In this document: positions 1 through 6,907 of the stretch, piece after piece
Layout: each line of letters starts with the position of its first letter
Position numbering within the stretch: position 1 is the first letter of the stretch
Source: an uncultured Pseudomonadota bacterium
GTDB lineage: Bacteria; Pseudomonadota; Gammaproteobacteria; Burkholderiales; Methylophilaceae
NCBI GenBank assembly: GCA_903860085.1
Contig: CAIOPD010000051.1
Coordinates: forward strand, 1-7,645
DNA length: 7,645 nucleotides
Reading direction: 5' to 3'
The notes under the pieces: model-generated
Told to the model about the DNA's origin: nothing
The model's database searches: none
What the model saw: only the letters and a program-made list of their open reading frames with translations
Made by a program: the position numbers and the translations under genes

Positions 1-54
1 AAAGATTACAAAAATTCTTAACCAGCTTTGTTAACGCAATACTTACTTATTTTT

Positions 55-58
55 GGAG
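55..58 (+). promoter_or_regulatory. Shine-Dalgarno site of the small exported protein
   Basis: GGAG lies six bases before ATG at 65. It overlaps the alternative in-frame TTG at 53-55, so it rules that upstream start out and fixes the shorter reading frame. Confidence 0.75.
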
Positions 59-64
59 ATTATA

Positions 65-307
65 ATGAATAAATTATTAGCAACATTATTAGCTGGCGCT
101 TTTGCATTATCTTTAGGCTCAGCAGCATTCGCAGCAGATGCTGCTAAACCAGTTGAAGCCGCAAAAGCTCCAGTGGCGGCAGCAGCGCCAGAAGCTAAAG
201 CTGATGTAGCTAAACCAGCTGCTACTGTTAAGGCAGCGCCTAAAAAAGCTAAGAAACATGCAGCTAAAGCGAAGAAAGCTTCTGCTAAACCAGCTGCAGT
301 TAAATAA
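65..307 (+). CDS. Small exported Ala/Lys/Pro-rich cationic protein
   Basis: An 80-residue protein with a clear Sec signal peptide: Asn2-Lys3, a hydrophobic core over residues 4-19, and an A-F-A site giving predicted cleavage after Ala23. The mature 57 residues are about 25 Ala, 14 Lys and 6 Pro with no aromatic residue or cysteine, so it is probably unstructured. Charge is split: all four acidic residues (Asp25, Glu31, Glu43, Asp47) lie in the first half, while residues 56-80 carry ten lysines and one histidine and no acids. The composition recalls histone-H1-like tails, but the signal peptide points to the periplasm or cell surface. ATG at 65 is chosen over an in-frame TTG at 53 because GGAG at 55-58 sits six bases before it and the signal peptide then starts normally. 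The gene stands alone and converges on the efflux operon. I do not recognise a named family; function is unknown. Confidence 0.8.
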   Translation: MNKLLATLLAGAFALSLGSAAFAADAAKPVEAAKAPVAAAAPEAKADVAKPAATVKAAPKKAKKHAAKAKKASAKPAAVK

Positions 308-340
308 TATCTAACGTAGCTATTTAGTTATCGTGGTGTA

Positions 341-367
341 AAAAAAGGGCGGTTATACCGCCCTTTT
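341..367. terminator. Bidirectional rho-independent terminator between convergent genes
   Basis: A perfect seven-base-pair stem, GGGCGGT (347-353) and ACCGCCC (357-363), encloses a TAT loop. Six A's precede it (341-346) and TTTT follows it (364-367, then CTTT), so each strand reads as a GC-rich hairpin followed by a U-run. It lies 33 bases after the stop of the small plus-strand gene and 8 bases beyond the stop codon of the efflux pump gene on the minus strand (end of the U-side flank), so it can end both transcripts. Confidence 0.9.
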
Positions 368-375
368 CTTTGTCA

Positions 376-3300
376 TTATTCAGCTGTAGACTCTTTACTT
401 GCTACTTTATCTTCTTTACTTTCGTCAGAGAAGAATGGGAATAGTAGCGGTAACAACAACAAAGTAAAGAAGGTGGCTGTAATGAGCCCACCTACAATCA
501 CCACAGCAAATGGACGTTGCGTTTCAGAACCGATGCTATGTGATAGTGCTGCTGGTAATAAGCCTAAGCCAGCCATTAAAGCGGTCATCAGAATGGGTCT
601 GAGTCTAGCTACCGCGCCATCTAAAATTGCATTAGACAGGCTAGCGCCTTCTAGAATTAGATGTTTGATTTGTTCCACCATAATGACACCGTTTTGGACA
701 GAAATCCCAGCTAAGGCAATAAAGCCTACGGCGGCAGAGACCGATAGATGCAAACCGGCTAAACCTAATCCAGCCAGTCCACCTATTAAGGTAAATGGAA
801 TCATAAGCAAGACTAAAATGGCGTTGCGAACGGACTTAAACGCCCAGAAAAGAATAACAAAAATTAAAAGTATGGATAGCGGCACGATTACTTCAAGGCG
901 TTTCATTGCGCGCTGCTGGTTTTCAAACTGACCACCCCAAGTCATATTATAGCCAGCTGGCAAAATGACATTTGCTTGCACCTTAGCCATAGCTTCTTTC
1001 ACAAAGCCACCTTGGTCACGATTAAGCAAATTACATTTAATTGAGACTACCCGAGATACGCCTTCACGACTTACACGGTAAGCGCCTTGTTTGATACTGA
1101 TATCAGACAACTCGCTGAGTGGAATTGTGCTGACACCATCAGGCAATGTGATTGGCAAATTATCGATGCTGTCGACTGATTGGCGGTATGGAGCATCTAA
1201 TCTTAGCGTGACATCAAAACGTCTATCTCCATCATAAAAAGTATTTGCTGCAGTGTCTGCGAGTGCTGTTTGAACGGTATTGTTGACGTCGCCAACAGCC
1301 AAGCCATATCGTGAAAGCTTGGTTCTATCTAAGGTGATATTTAATTCAGAGTTACCTGAAATGCGGATTGCTTCTACATCACTAGCACCACGAACAGTGT
1401 TAAGTACGCTAACCACTTGATTAGCTTTTTCTTCAAGTATGCCCAGATTAGGTCCAAAAATCTTAATTGCAATCTCACCCTTTACGCCTGACATTGCCTC
1501 TTCCACATTATCTTGAATAACTTGTGAAAAGTTTGTTGGTATACCTGGAATCATATGTATTTTTGCCGACATATCTTTAATTAATGCCTCTTTGTTTGGA
1601 AAGCTCCAAGTGTCGGATGGTGTTAGGTCTGCAAATATTTCAATATTATTGGGTCCTTTAGGATCGGTTCCATCATCAGGACGACCTACTCCAGAGCTCA
1701 CCATTTTCACTTCTTTATAGCTTCTTAATATCTCTCTTGCATGGCGTTCAATTTCTTGAGATTTATATAAGTTGGTAGAAGGGGGGAGGCTAATAGTTAA
1801 CCAAATATTACCTTCATCAAGTTTTGGTAAAAATTCTGAACCTAGCATAGGCGCTAAGGATAATGATAAAACCAGTAGTCCTACAGAAGCTGCAATGACA
1901 AACAATCTCATTTTGGCCATATTAAGTAAGAAATCTTTATAGCCTTCTTTAATTTTATCCATCCAGACACTATGTTTTTCAGCCATATCTTCACGTCGCA
2001 TAGTGAATGAAAGTAGTGCTGGAATTAAAGTAAGCGTTAGAATAATGGCACCTAATAACGCAAAACTAAGAGTAAATGCCATGGGTGAAAATATTTTACC
2101 CTCCACACGCTGGAATGTAAAAATAGGCAGAAACGCTAGAATGATGATGAATTTTGAGAATAAAATCGGGCGTCCCATTTCCACTGCAGTATTTTTTAGC
2201 GTCTGAATACGCCAGCTATAAGAACCATGTTGTGGAAATTTATCCAGTTGAGTAAACGCCAGTTTCACCATTAAAGCTTCTACTAACACCACGGCACTAT
2301 CGATAATAATTCCGAAGTCGACTGCGCCTAAAGAAATTAAGTTCGCAGATACACCGCAGATATCCATGACGATAAAAGCAAATAGTAAAGATAGTGGAAT
2401 CACTGAAGCTACAATTAGTGCAGCACGCCAATTACGTAGAAAAACAATTAAGATTGCCACGACCAGAAGCGCGCCAACAATCAAGTTCTCTGAGACGGTA
2501 CTTACTGTGTGTTTAATTAAGTTGGTTCTGTCGTAAAACGGGGCTATACGGACGCCAGCAGGTAATTTTCTATTGGTTTCTTCTACCTTCAAGCGCAATA
2601 ACTCAATGACTTTTGCGGGATTTTGACCTTTATTCATAATGACGATGCCTTCCACTACATCGTCTTGACTGTTGTACGAAACAATACCTGAACGTGGTCG
2701 GTCACCTATTTCTACTTTTGCGATGTCACTAATAAGTATCGGCTTGCCAGCGCGTGAAGTAATTACGGTTTTGGCAATATCATCTAAGTTTTCATATAAG
2801 CCAACGCCACGCACTACAAGTGATTCATCACCTCGACGCATTAAGCCGCCGCCGACATTACTACTATTATTGCCTAGGGCTTTGTTGACTTGATCGATGC
2901 TGATGCCGAATTTAGTCAAAAGATATGGATTGAGTAGTACTTGATATTCTTTGACAGAGCCCCCAAAACTTGTGATGTCTGCCACGCCTGGAACGGTTCT
3001 AAGTAATGGGATTATTTTCCAATCTTGAATTGCACGTATTTCTCGTTGAGGCATGTTTTTTGGAGCCTCAACGATATAACGATAAATTTCGCCCACAGCA
3101 GTCGTTAGTGGCGCCAATGTTGGCTGAAGCCCAGGTGGCAATGTCACTTCCTGTAGACGTTCTAATACCTGTTGGCGAGCAAAGTAATCATCGGTATGCT
3201 CAGAAAAAGTTAAGGTCACCACTGATAGACCAGTAATCGAAACCGAGCGCATTTGTGATAGATGTGGTACTCCGCTCATTACATGTTCAATCGCTAGTGA

Positions 3301-3495
3301 AACCACTCGTTCGACTTCTTCTGGTGCCAAGCCAGGAGCCTGCGTCACAATACCAACGTGCACATCTTCAACGTCGGGGAATGCTTCAATAGGTAAGTTT
3401 TGAACTGCAAAGTAACCGGCAACAATAATGACTAAAGCGCCTAGCAACACAAAGATACGCTGCTGAAGCGAGAAAGTGATGAGATTTTTTAACAT
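376..3495 (-). CDS. czcA: Heavy-metal efflux RND pump, CzcA/CusA family
   Basis: Inner-membrane proton/cation antiporter of 1039 residues, the usual length for heavy-metal RND proteins. It shows the duplicated RND plan: helix 1 (about 13-32), a large periplasmic porter loop (33-335), helices 2-6 (336-496), helix 7 (529-550), a second periplasmic loop (551-868) and helices 8-12 (869-1020). The helix-4 signature DFGIIIDSAVVLVE has acids at Asp393, Asp399 and Glu406, spaced as the essential D402/D408/E415 of Cupriavidus metallidurans CzcA, but with Ser where CzcA has Gly after the second Asp. Other family motifs include GSEFLPKLDEG (552-562) and the helix-11 stretch ARLRPILMTALMAG (962-975). The segment after GSEFLPKLDEG has no methionine where CusA carries one of its copper/silver-binding methionines, so a divalent cation is the likelier substrate; this is inference. 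It is the last gene of the operon, 27 bases after the adaptor gene, with only a weak AAAG ribosome site eight bases before ATG. The start is supported by the family-like N-terminus MLKNLITFSL. The symbol denotes family, not proven metal. Confidence 0.93.
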   Translation of the reverse strand: MLKNLITFSLQQRIFVLLGALVIIVAGYFAVQNLPIEAFPDVEDVHVGIVTQAPGLAPEEVERVVSLAIEHVMSGVPHLSQMRSVSITGLSVVTLTFSEHTDDYFARQQVLERLQEVTLPPGLQPTLAPLTTAVGEIYRYIVEAPKNMPQREIRAIQDWKIIPLLRTVPGVADITSFGGSVKEYQVLLNPYLLTKFGISIDQVNKALGNNSSNVGGGLMRRGDESLVVRGVGLYENLDDIAKTVITSRAGKPILISDIAKVEIGDRPRSGIVSYNSQDDVVEGIVIMNKGQNPAKVIELLRLKVEETNRKLPAGVRIAPFYDRTNLIKHTVSTVSENLIVGALLVVAILIVFLRNWRAALIVASVIPLSLLFAFIVMDICGVSANLISLGAVDFGIIIDSAVVLVEALMVKLAFTQLDKFPQHGSYSWRIQTLKNTAVEMGRPILFSKFIIILAFLPIFTFQRVEGKIFSPMAFTLSFALLGAIILTLTLIPALLSFTMRREDMAEKHSVWMDKIKEGYKDFLLNMAKMRLFVIAASVGLLVLSLSLAPMLGSEFLPKLDEGNIWLTISLPPSTNLYKSQEIERHAREILRSYKEVKMVSSGVGRPDDGTDPKGPNNIEIFADLTPSDTWSFPNKEALIKDMSAKIHMIPGIPTNFSQVIQDNVEEAMSGVKGEIAIKIFGPNLGILEEKANQVVSVLNTVRGASDVEAIRISGNSELNITLDRTKLSRYGLAVGDVNNTVQTALADTAANTFYDGDRRFDVTLRLDAPYRQSVDSIDNLPITLPDGVSTIPLSELSDISIKQGAYRVSREGVSRVVSIKCNLLNRDQGGFVKEAMAKVQANVILPAGYNMTWGGQFENQQRAMKRLEVIVPLSILLIFVILFWAFKSVRNAILVLLMIPFTLIGGLAGLGLAGLHLSVSAAVGFIALAGISVQNGVIMVEQIKHLILEGASLSNAILDGAVARLRPILMTALMAGLGLLPAALSHSIGSETQRPFAVVIVGGLITATFFTLLLLPLLFPFFSDESKEDKVASKESTAE

Positions 3496-3522
3496 GGTTT
3501 TGGCTTTACTTAATGTGTGGTG

Positions 3523-4635
3523 TTACTTGGCAATAGCTAATTCGGAGTTAAGCAAAAAAGCACCTGAGCTAATTACACGCTCACCAACGGTTAATCCACT
3601 TTTCACAGTAGCAAACTCACGTTCTTGCGAATTAAGTGTCACACGACGCTTCTTAAAGTGGTTGGGCGTAATCTCAACAAATACATAGTTATATAAACCT
3701 TCAGTAATTAATGCAGTATTCGCTAGGCGTATCACCTTTACATTTTGTGTATTCAACGGTGTAATTTGCGCATACATTTCAGGTTTAAGTTTTCCGCGAC
3801 TTTGCACCGAACAGCGTACGGTAATTCTTCTGGTGGTCGGGTCTACCATTACACCTATGGAGTCTATATTGCCGGTAAATACTTCATCTGGATAAGCATC
3901 AACATGGATGGCTAATTTTTGACCTGGTGAAACCTTAGCTAGATCGCGCTCGGGCAGATCTATGCTTGCCCAAAGGTGATCTGGATTGGTAATAATAAAG
4001 AGGGGGAGTGCTGCATCTGGGCGAACCTCAGAACTGGGATTAATCTGCCTGTCGACTACTGTGCCAGAAATTGGAGAGCGTAGCAGAAAGCTTTCATCGG
4101 CATTGCGTTGTGCACCGAGGTTTTTTAAATGCGCGTTAGCGCGCTGTTCTTCAGCGACCGCTTGGGCTAAATCAGATTGGCTACTTTCAAAATCTTTGCG
4201 AGCAATCACGCCACCTTCTAGCAGTAAATTATTACGTTCAAATGCTTTATTTTTAAGTTGTAGGTCAGCAGAGGCTTTACGTGCATCAGCCAAGGCGCTG
4301 CCAAGTTCTGGCGAATCAATGGTCGCCAAGACTTGTCCAGCTTTTACTTTTTCGCCAACTTGCGCTTTGATACTAAGCACGCGTCCTAAAATTGGAGAGC
4401 TAACGCGACTAGTATAATTTTCATCGAAAGTTATTTTACCGTTAAGTGGAGATGTTGTAGACGCGGTAATTTCTATGACAGGCTCTATTTTAATACTAGC
4501 TAACTGCGGAGCATTGGCTGCAAAGCTTACTTCATCAGATACAGCCTTTTTTGCTACGGCTATTTTTTCAACTGCATAAGCATTTGACAGCGTGAATGCA
4601 GTTGCTAATAGCAACACTAGTGAAACTTTATTCAT
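3523..4635 (-). CDS. czcB: Periplasmic adaptor (membrane fusion protein) of the RND efflux system, CzcB/CusB type
   Basis: A 370-residue adaptor linking the inner-membrane pump to the outer-membrane channel. It has a signal peptide (1-21, A-Y-A then cleavage), the first half of a lipoyl-like domain (about 77-108, with G-x-V-L-S-I and V-G-E-K-V-K-A-G-Q-V-L), a helical hairpin rich in Ala, Gln and Glu (about 109-180), the second lipoyl half (about 184-196, LLRSPISGTVV), a beta-barrel domain (about 218-290, including V-D-P-T-T-R-R) and a membrane-proximal domain to the C-terminus (E-R-V-I-S-S-G-A-F). There is no lipobox, no His-rich N-terminal metal segment and no fused CusF-like domain. An in-frame ATG at 4668 would add 11 residues. 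I chose 4635 because GAGG stands seven bases before it, the signal peptide then begins M-N-K, and the start overlaps the upstream stop as ATGA, suggesting translational coupling with the channel gene. Confidence 0.92.
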   Translation of the reverse strand: MNKVSLVLLLATAFTLSNAYAVEKIAVAKKAVSDEVSFAANAPQLASIKIEPVIEITASTTSPLNGKITFDENYTSRVSSPILGRVLSIKAQVGEKVKAGQVLATIDSPELGSALADARKASADLQLKNKAFERNNLLLEGGVIARKDFESSQSDLAQAVAEEQRANAHLKNLGAQRNADESFLLRSPISGTVVDRQINPSSEVRPDAALPLFIITNPDHLWASIDLPERDLAKVSPGQKLAIHVDAYPDEVFTGNIDSIGVMVDPTTRRITVRCSVQSRGKLKPEMYAQITPLNTQNVKVIRLANTALITEGLYNYVFVEITPNHFKKRRVTLNSQEREFATVKSGLTVGERVISSGAFLLNSELAIAK

Positions 4636-5951
4636 TGGTTTTCCTCGGTATTGATAGCAGCTTGCCATGCAGCAAATGCTTTGGCGTAGTCAGCGTGAGC
4701 CGAAGCTGATTCTAATTGCAATGCGCGCAGCACTCGGCGTGAGTCTAGTAAGTCGGTCACGCCTATTGCTCCATGTTGGTAGGCAAATTCAGCGGCATCA
4801 GTAGCTTTTTGAGCTTCCCCCAGCATTTGTTGCTCAAAGCGCTGCACTTTATCGACAGCCGCATCAAGATCAGCCTTGCTGCGGGTAATTTCACCTATTG
4901 CAGTTGCGCGTGCTTGCGCTTTGGCTTCAACTGCTGTTACGTAGTCAACCTCCGAGCGTGCGACCTCACCTTGATATTGGTAGTTAGTAAAGAGCGGTAT
5001 GCTGACATAAGCACCAACTGTATTTTCACCTACACCAGGACCTTGACCAGGAAAATGTTGATATTGAACGCCAATATTAAGGTCTCGTGTTTTGAGTGAA
5101 TTGGCAAAGCGTCTATTTTCTTCCGCCTGCTGCGTTCTGGCTTCTGCCGCCAAAATATCGGCACGTTGGTTTAGTTTCGCCTCTAGGTTGAGTGGCGCTA
5201 GATTGAGTACACTAGGATTAATTTGGTTGGTTGAAGGCCAAGAATCTATTGCAATGATTTTGTTAGCTTCATTTTCTTTACCCATAAGGTAAGCAATATT
5301 GGCCTGTGCCTTTTGGCGATTGGCATTGGCCTGGCGTAAGTCATTTTTAACACGTAAAGCATCTACCCTAATACGAGCAACATCAGAAGCAGATATATCG
5401 CCAGCTTTTAATCTCAGTTCTGCCGCTTTTAAGGTACTCTCATATAAGGCAACATTGCTTGTTTGTATTTTCTCTGTCTCCTGCGACAAAACCAAATCAT
5501 AATAAGCATAGGCTAGCGTCAGTGTTTGTTGTCTGCGTGTGTCTTTTAGATCATAGCTTGAGGCTTTAATGCCATTTTCAGCAGAAGCCATGCGTATTTC
5601 ACGTTTATCTCCACGTTCAAATAACTGATTGATTTGTACGCTGCTACTTAAGGTTTTATCGGCTAGACTATTACTACCATTAGGGTTGGCATTACCTTGG
5701 CCGCGATTAATATTTAAATTTGAAATGCCCAGTGATAGCACGGGATTGGGTTTTTGTGCAGCAATAACTGCGCCAGTCTGTGCAGACTCTAACATACGTT
5801 TGGCTAGCAGTAATTCTCTGTTATTACTACTAAATAAAGTATTGGCATCACTAAAACTTAAATGCTCCAGAGTCGCATCATCTGCATATGCCAAGTTGGA
5901 AAATGTGGTGACTATGAGCATTGCAAGATAAGTTAAAGCACGAAATTTCAT
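4632..5951 (-). CDS. czcC: TolC-family outer-membrane channel of the RND efflux system, CzcC type
   Basis: A 439-residue outer-membrane factor that forms the exit duct for the pump. The signal peptide covers residues 1-23 (A-Y-A then Asp-Asp); there is no lipobox cysteine, so it is probably not acylated. The mature protein has the internal duplication of the OEP family: a first repeat (about 31-225, with RRQQTLTLAYAYYDLVLSQE and LRLKAGDISASDVARIRV) and a second (about 250-435, with QRADILAAEARTQQAEENRR and YQHGAIGVTDLLDSRRVLRA), each mostly long Ala/Gln-rich helices. The Asn/Gly-rich stretch at about 80-95 probably forms a surface loop between barrel strands. AAAGG at 5959-5963 lies seven bases before ATG at 5951. 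It is the first gene of the operon, and its TGA overlaps the adaptor ATG by four bases. Channel-adaptor-pump order matches czcCBA operons. Confidence 0.92.
   Translation of the reverse strand: MKFRALTYLAMLIVTTFSNLAYADDATLEHLSFSDANTLFSSNNRELLLAKRMLESAQTGAVIAAQKPNPVLSLGISNLNINRGQGNANPNGSNSLADKTLSSSVQINQLFERGDKREIRMASAENGIKASSYDLKDTRRQQTLTLAYAYYDLVLSQETEKIQTSNVALYESTLKAAELRLKAGDISASDVARIRVDALRVKNDLRQANANRQKAQANIAYLMGKENEANKIIAIDSWPSTNQINPSVLNLAPLNLEAKLNQRADILAAEARTQQAEENRRFANSLKTRDLNIGVQYQHFPGQGPGVGENTVGAYVSIPLFTNYQYQGEVARSEVDYVTAVEAKAQARATAIGEITRSKADLDAAVDKVQRFEQQMLGEAQKATDAAEFAYQHGAIGVTDLLDSRRVLRALQLESASAHADYAKAFAAWQAAINTEENQ
4643..4646 (-). promoter_or_regulatory. Shine-Dalgarno site deciding the adaptor start
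   Basis: On the minus strand GAGG lies seven bases before ATG at 4635, inside the end of the upstream channel gene. It favours this start over the in-frame ATG at 4668, which would put eleven non-signal-like residues before the signal peptide. Confidence 0.7.
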
Positions 5952-6029
5952 GTTGTTACCTTTAAAGATTAATACTAAAGCTGCCTAAGCCATTACATGT
6001 TGATTTCCAGGCAAAAATACTTGATGCAG

Positions 6030-6061
6030 ATTATAGCCCTAAGCTGACAGTAACCTTACAG
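6030..6061 (-). promoter_or_regulatory. Predicted promoter and tandem-repeat activator site of the efflux operon
   Basis: Read on the minus strand, CTGTAAGGTTA (6061-6051) is followed directly by CTGTCAGCTTA (6050-6040); the two match at 9 of 11 positions. Four bases later (6039-6036) comes a perfect TATAAT -10 box (6035-6030). With 17-base spacing the -35 hexamer would be TAAGGT (6058-6053), a poor match to TTGACA that lies inside the repeats. A weak -35 covered by 11-base direct repeats is typical of promoters activated by OmpR/PhoB-family response regulators, and CTGTCA is the half-site core of the Enterobacterial Pho box. Expected transcription start is near 6023, leaving a leader of about 70 bases before the channel gene. 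Which regulator binds is not visible in this window. Confidence 0.5.
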
Positions 6062-6141
6062 AAGATGATCAAATCCTACTTAAGCTCTGGGCACGATAAT
6101 AATCTTATTGCTTAGTTAAGCATTCTGAATTAACAGCGCAG

Positions 6142-6879
6142 CTAAAATCGTATGCCTATTGAAAGTCGCGTTAAATTATTAAGTGTAAAATTTGCATATT
6201 GATCATAAGCTATTCTGGAAAAATACTGATGGTAGTCATAATCAAAAGTTAGGCTGTAGCCATGTACATTAGTTGCATTGGTACCCAAACCACTTTTATA
6301 AGCGCCATCAATGCTTATTCTCTCTGCTTCCGTTGGTTTGTAACGCCAAACTAGATGTGTAATTTGTTGTCCTGTGCCTAGGCGATCATCTCTTACTTGT
6401 TGTAAAGATAGTTCAGTATTGTTGATTGCACGTGTACCAAAACCTAAAGTAATGGCGTCATTAGGGTCGAAATTTAAGTTGTAGTAGTCTTTAAGGTTGG
6501 TGCGGCCTAATCCGAGAATAGCGTAGTACTCACCACCTAACTCGGTTGTTAACGAACCGCCCACAAATCCGCCGCTGGCCAATTGTGCCGATAAGGTTGG
6601 CCTCAACATACCTTCATTAAACTTATATTCATAACCTAGACGGGTTTGTTGGTAGCCATTTTTGTCTGCGTATTCACCTAGCCAAGCAGTATTTCCGTCT
6701 CGACTGGCGCGAAAATTAAGGTCGGTTGCATTGTTACCATTAGATGATAAATAGTAAGAGGGAGTGAACTTGAAGGCGATTGGGTCATTAGTTGCGACTG
6801 GTGCTTCCGCTAATACTATTAGAGACTGACTGCTTAAAATACAGGTTAAGACTAGTGCTATTAAATATCTCTCAAGCAT
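6142..6879 (-). CDS. Outer-membrane beta-barrel protein of unknown function
   Basis: A 245-residue protein with a signal peptide (basic/hydrophobic residues 1-24, predicted cleavage after A-E-A at 26). The rest alternates polar and hydrophobic residues in short stretches separated by Gly/Asn/Asp turns, for example 92-101, 118-126, 142-150, 172-181, 187-195, 205-215 and 236-245, giving roughly 12 amphipathic strands. It ends in L-S-I-G-I-R-F; a C-terminal phenylalanine after an amphipathic strand is the usual BAM-recognition signal. I do not recognise a named family, so function (porin, enzyme or structural) stays open. It starts 28 bases after the acyltransferase gene and is probably cotranscribed with it. 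Its ribosome site is weak (no GGAG-like run before ATG at 6879). The only cysteine (13) lies inside the signal peptide and does not form a proper lipobox. It stops 190 bases before the efflux operon, which has its own predicted promoter. Confidence 0.75.
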   Translation of the reverse strand: MLERYLIALVLTCILSSQSLIVLAEAPVATNDPIAFKFTPSYYLSSNGNNATDLNFRASRDGNTAWLGEYADKNGYQQTRLGYEYKFNEGMLRPTLSAQLASGGFVGGSLTTELGGEYYAILGLGRTNLKDYYNLNFDPNDAITLGFGTRAINNTELSLQQVRDDRLGTGQQITHLVWRYKPTEAERISIDGAYKSGLGTNATNVHGYSLTFDYDYHQYFSRIAYDQYANFTLNNLTRLSIGIRF

Positions 6880-6907
6880 GACTTAGTCTTTTTGAGCGAT
6901 CACAGGC

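Noticed and set aside
15..43. Possible sigma-70 promoter for the small exported protein (TTCTTA, 17 bases, AATACT).
   Set aside because: Only 3 of 6 and 4 of 6 consensus matches in AT-rich DNA at the window edge; too weak to annotate.
473..931. Plus-strand open frames opposite the efflux genes (for example 473-931, 3986-4417, 4773-5099, 5629-5931).
   Set aside because: They are antisense to well-supported conserved genes, have no good ribosome sites that I can see, and encode no recognisable protein features.
4131..4144. GCGCG-TTAG-CGCGC inverted repeat within the adaptor gene.
   Set aside because: It lies in the coding region for the Ala-rich helical hairpin, has no U-run, and is explained by alanine and arginine codons.
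6036..6061. A MerR-type promoter, with CTGTAA as -35, a 20-base spacer to TATAAT and a TAAG-N11-CTTA dyad.
   Set aside because: The dyad is only four bases per arm and CTGTAA is a poor -35; the 9-of-11 direct repeat explains the same bases better.
6109..6122. Short inverted repeat TGCTTA-AC-TAAGCA downstream of the barrel-protein gene, considered as a terminator.
   Set aside because: The stem is only five or six AT-rich pairs with a tiny loop, and the minus-strand sequence after it (ATAAGATTATT) has no proper U-run.
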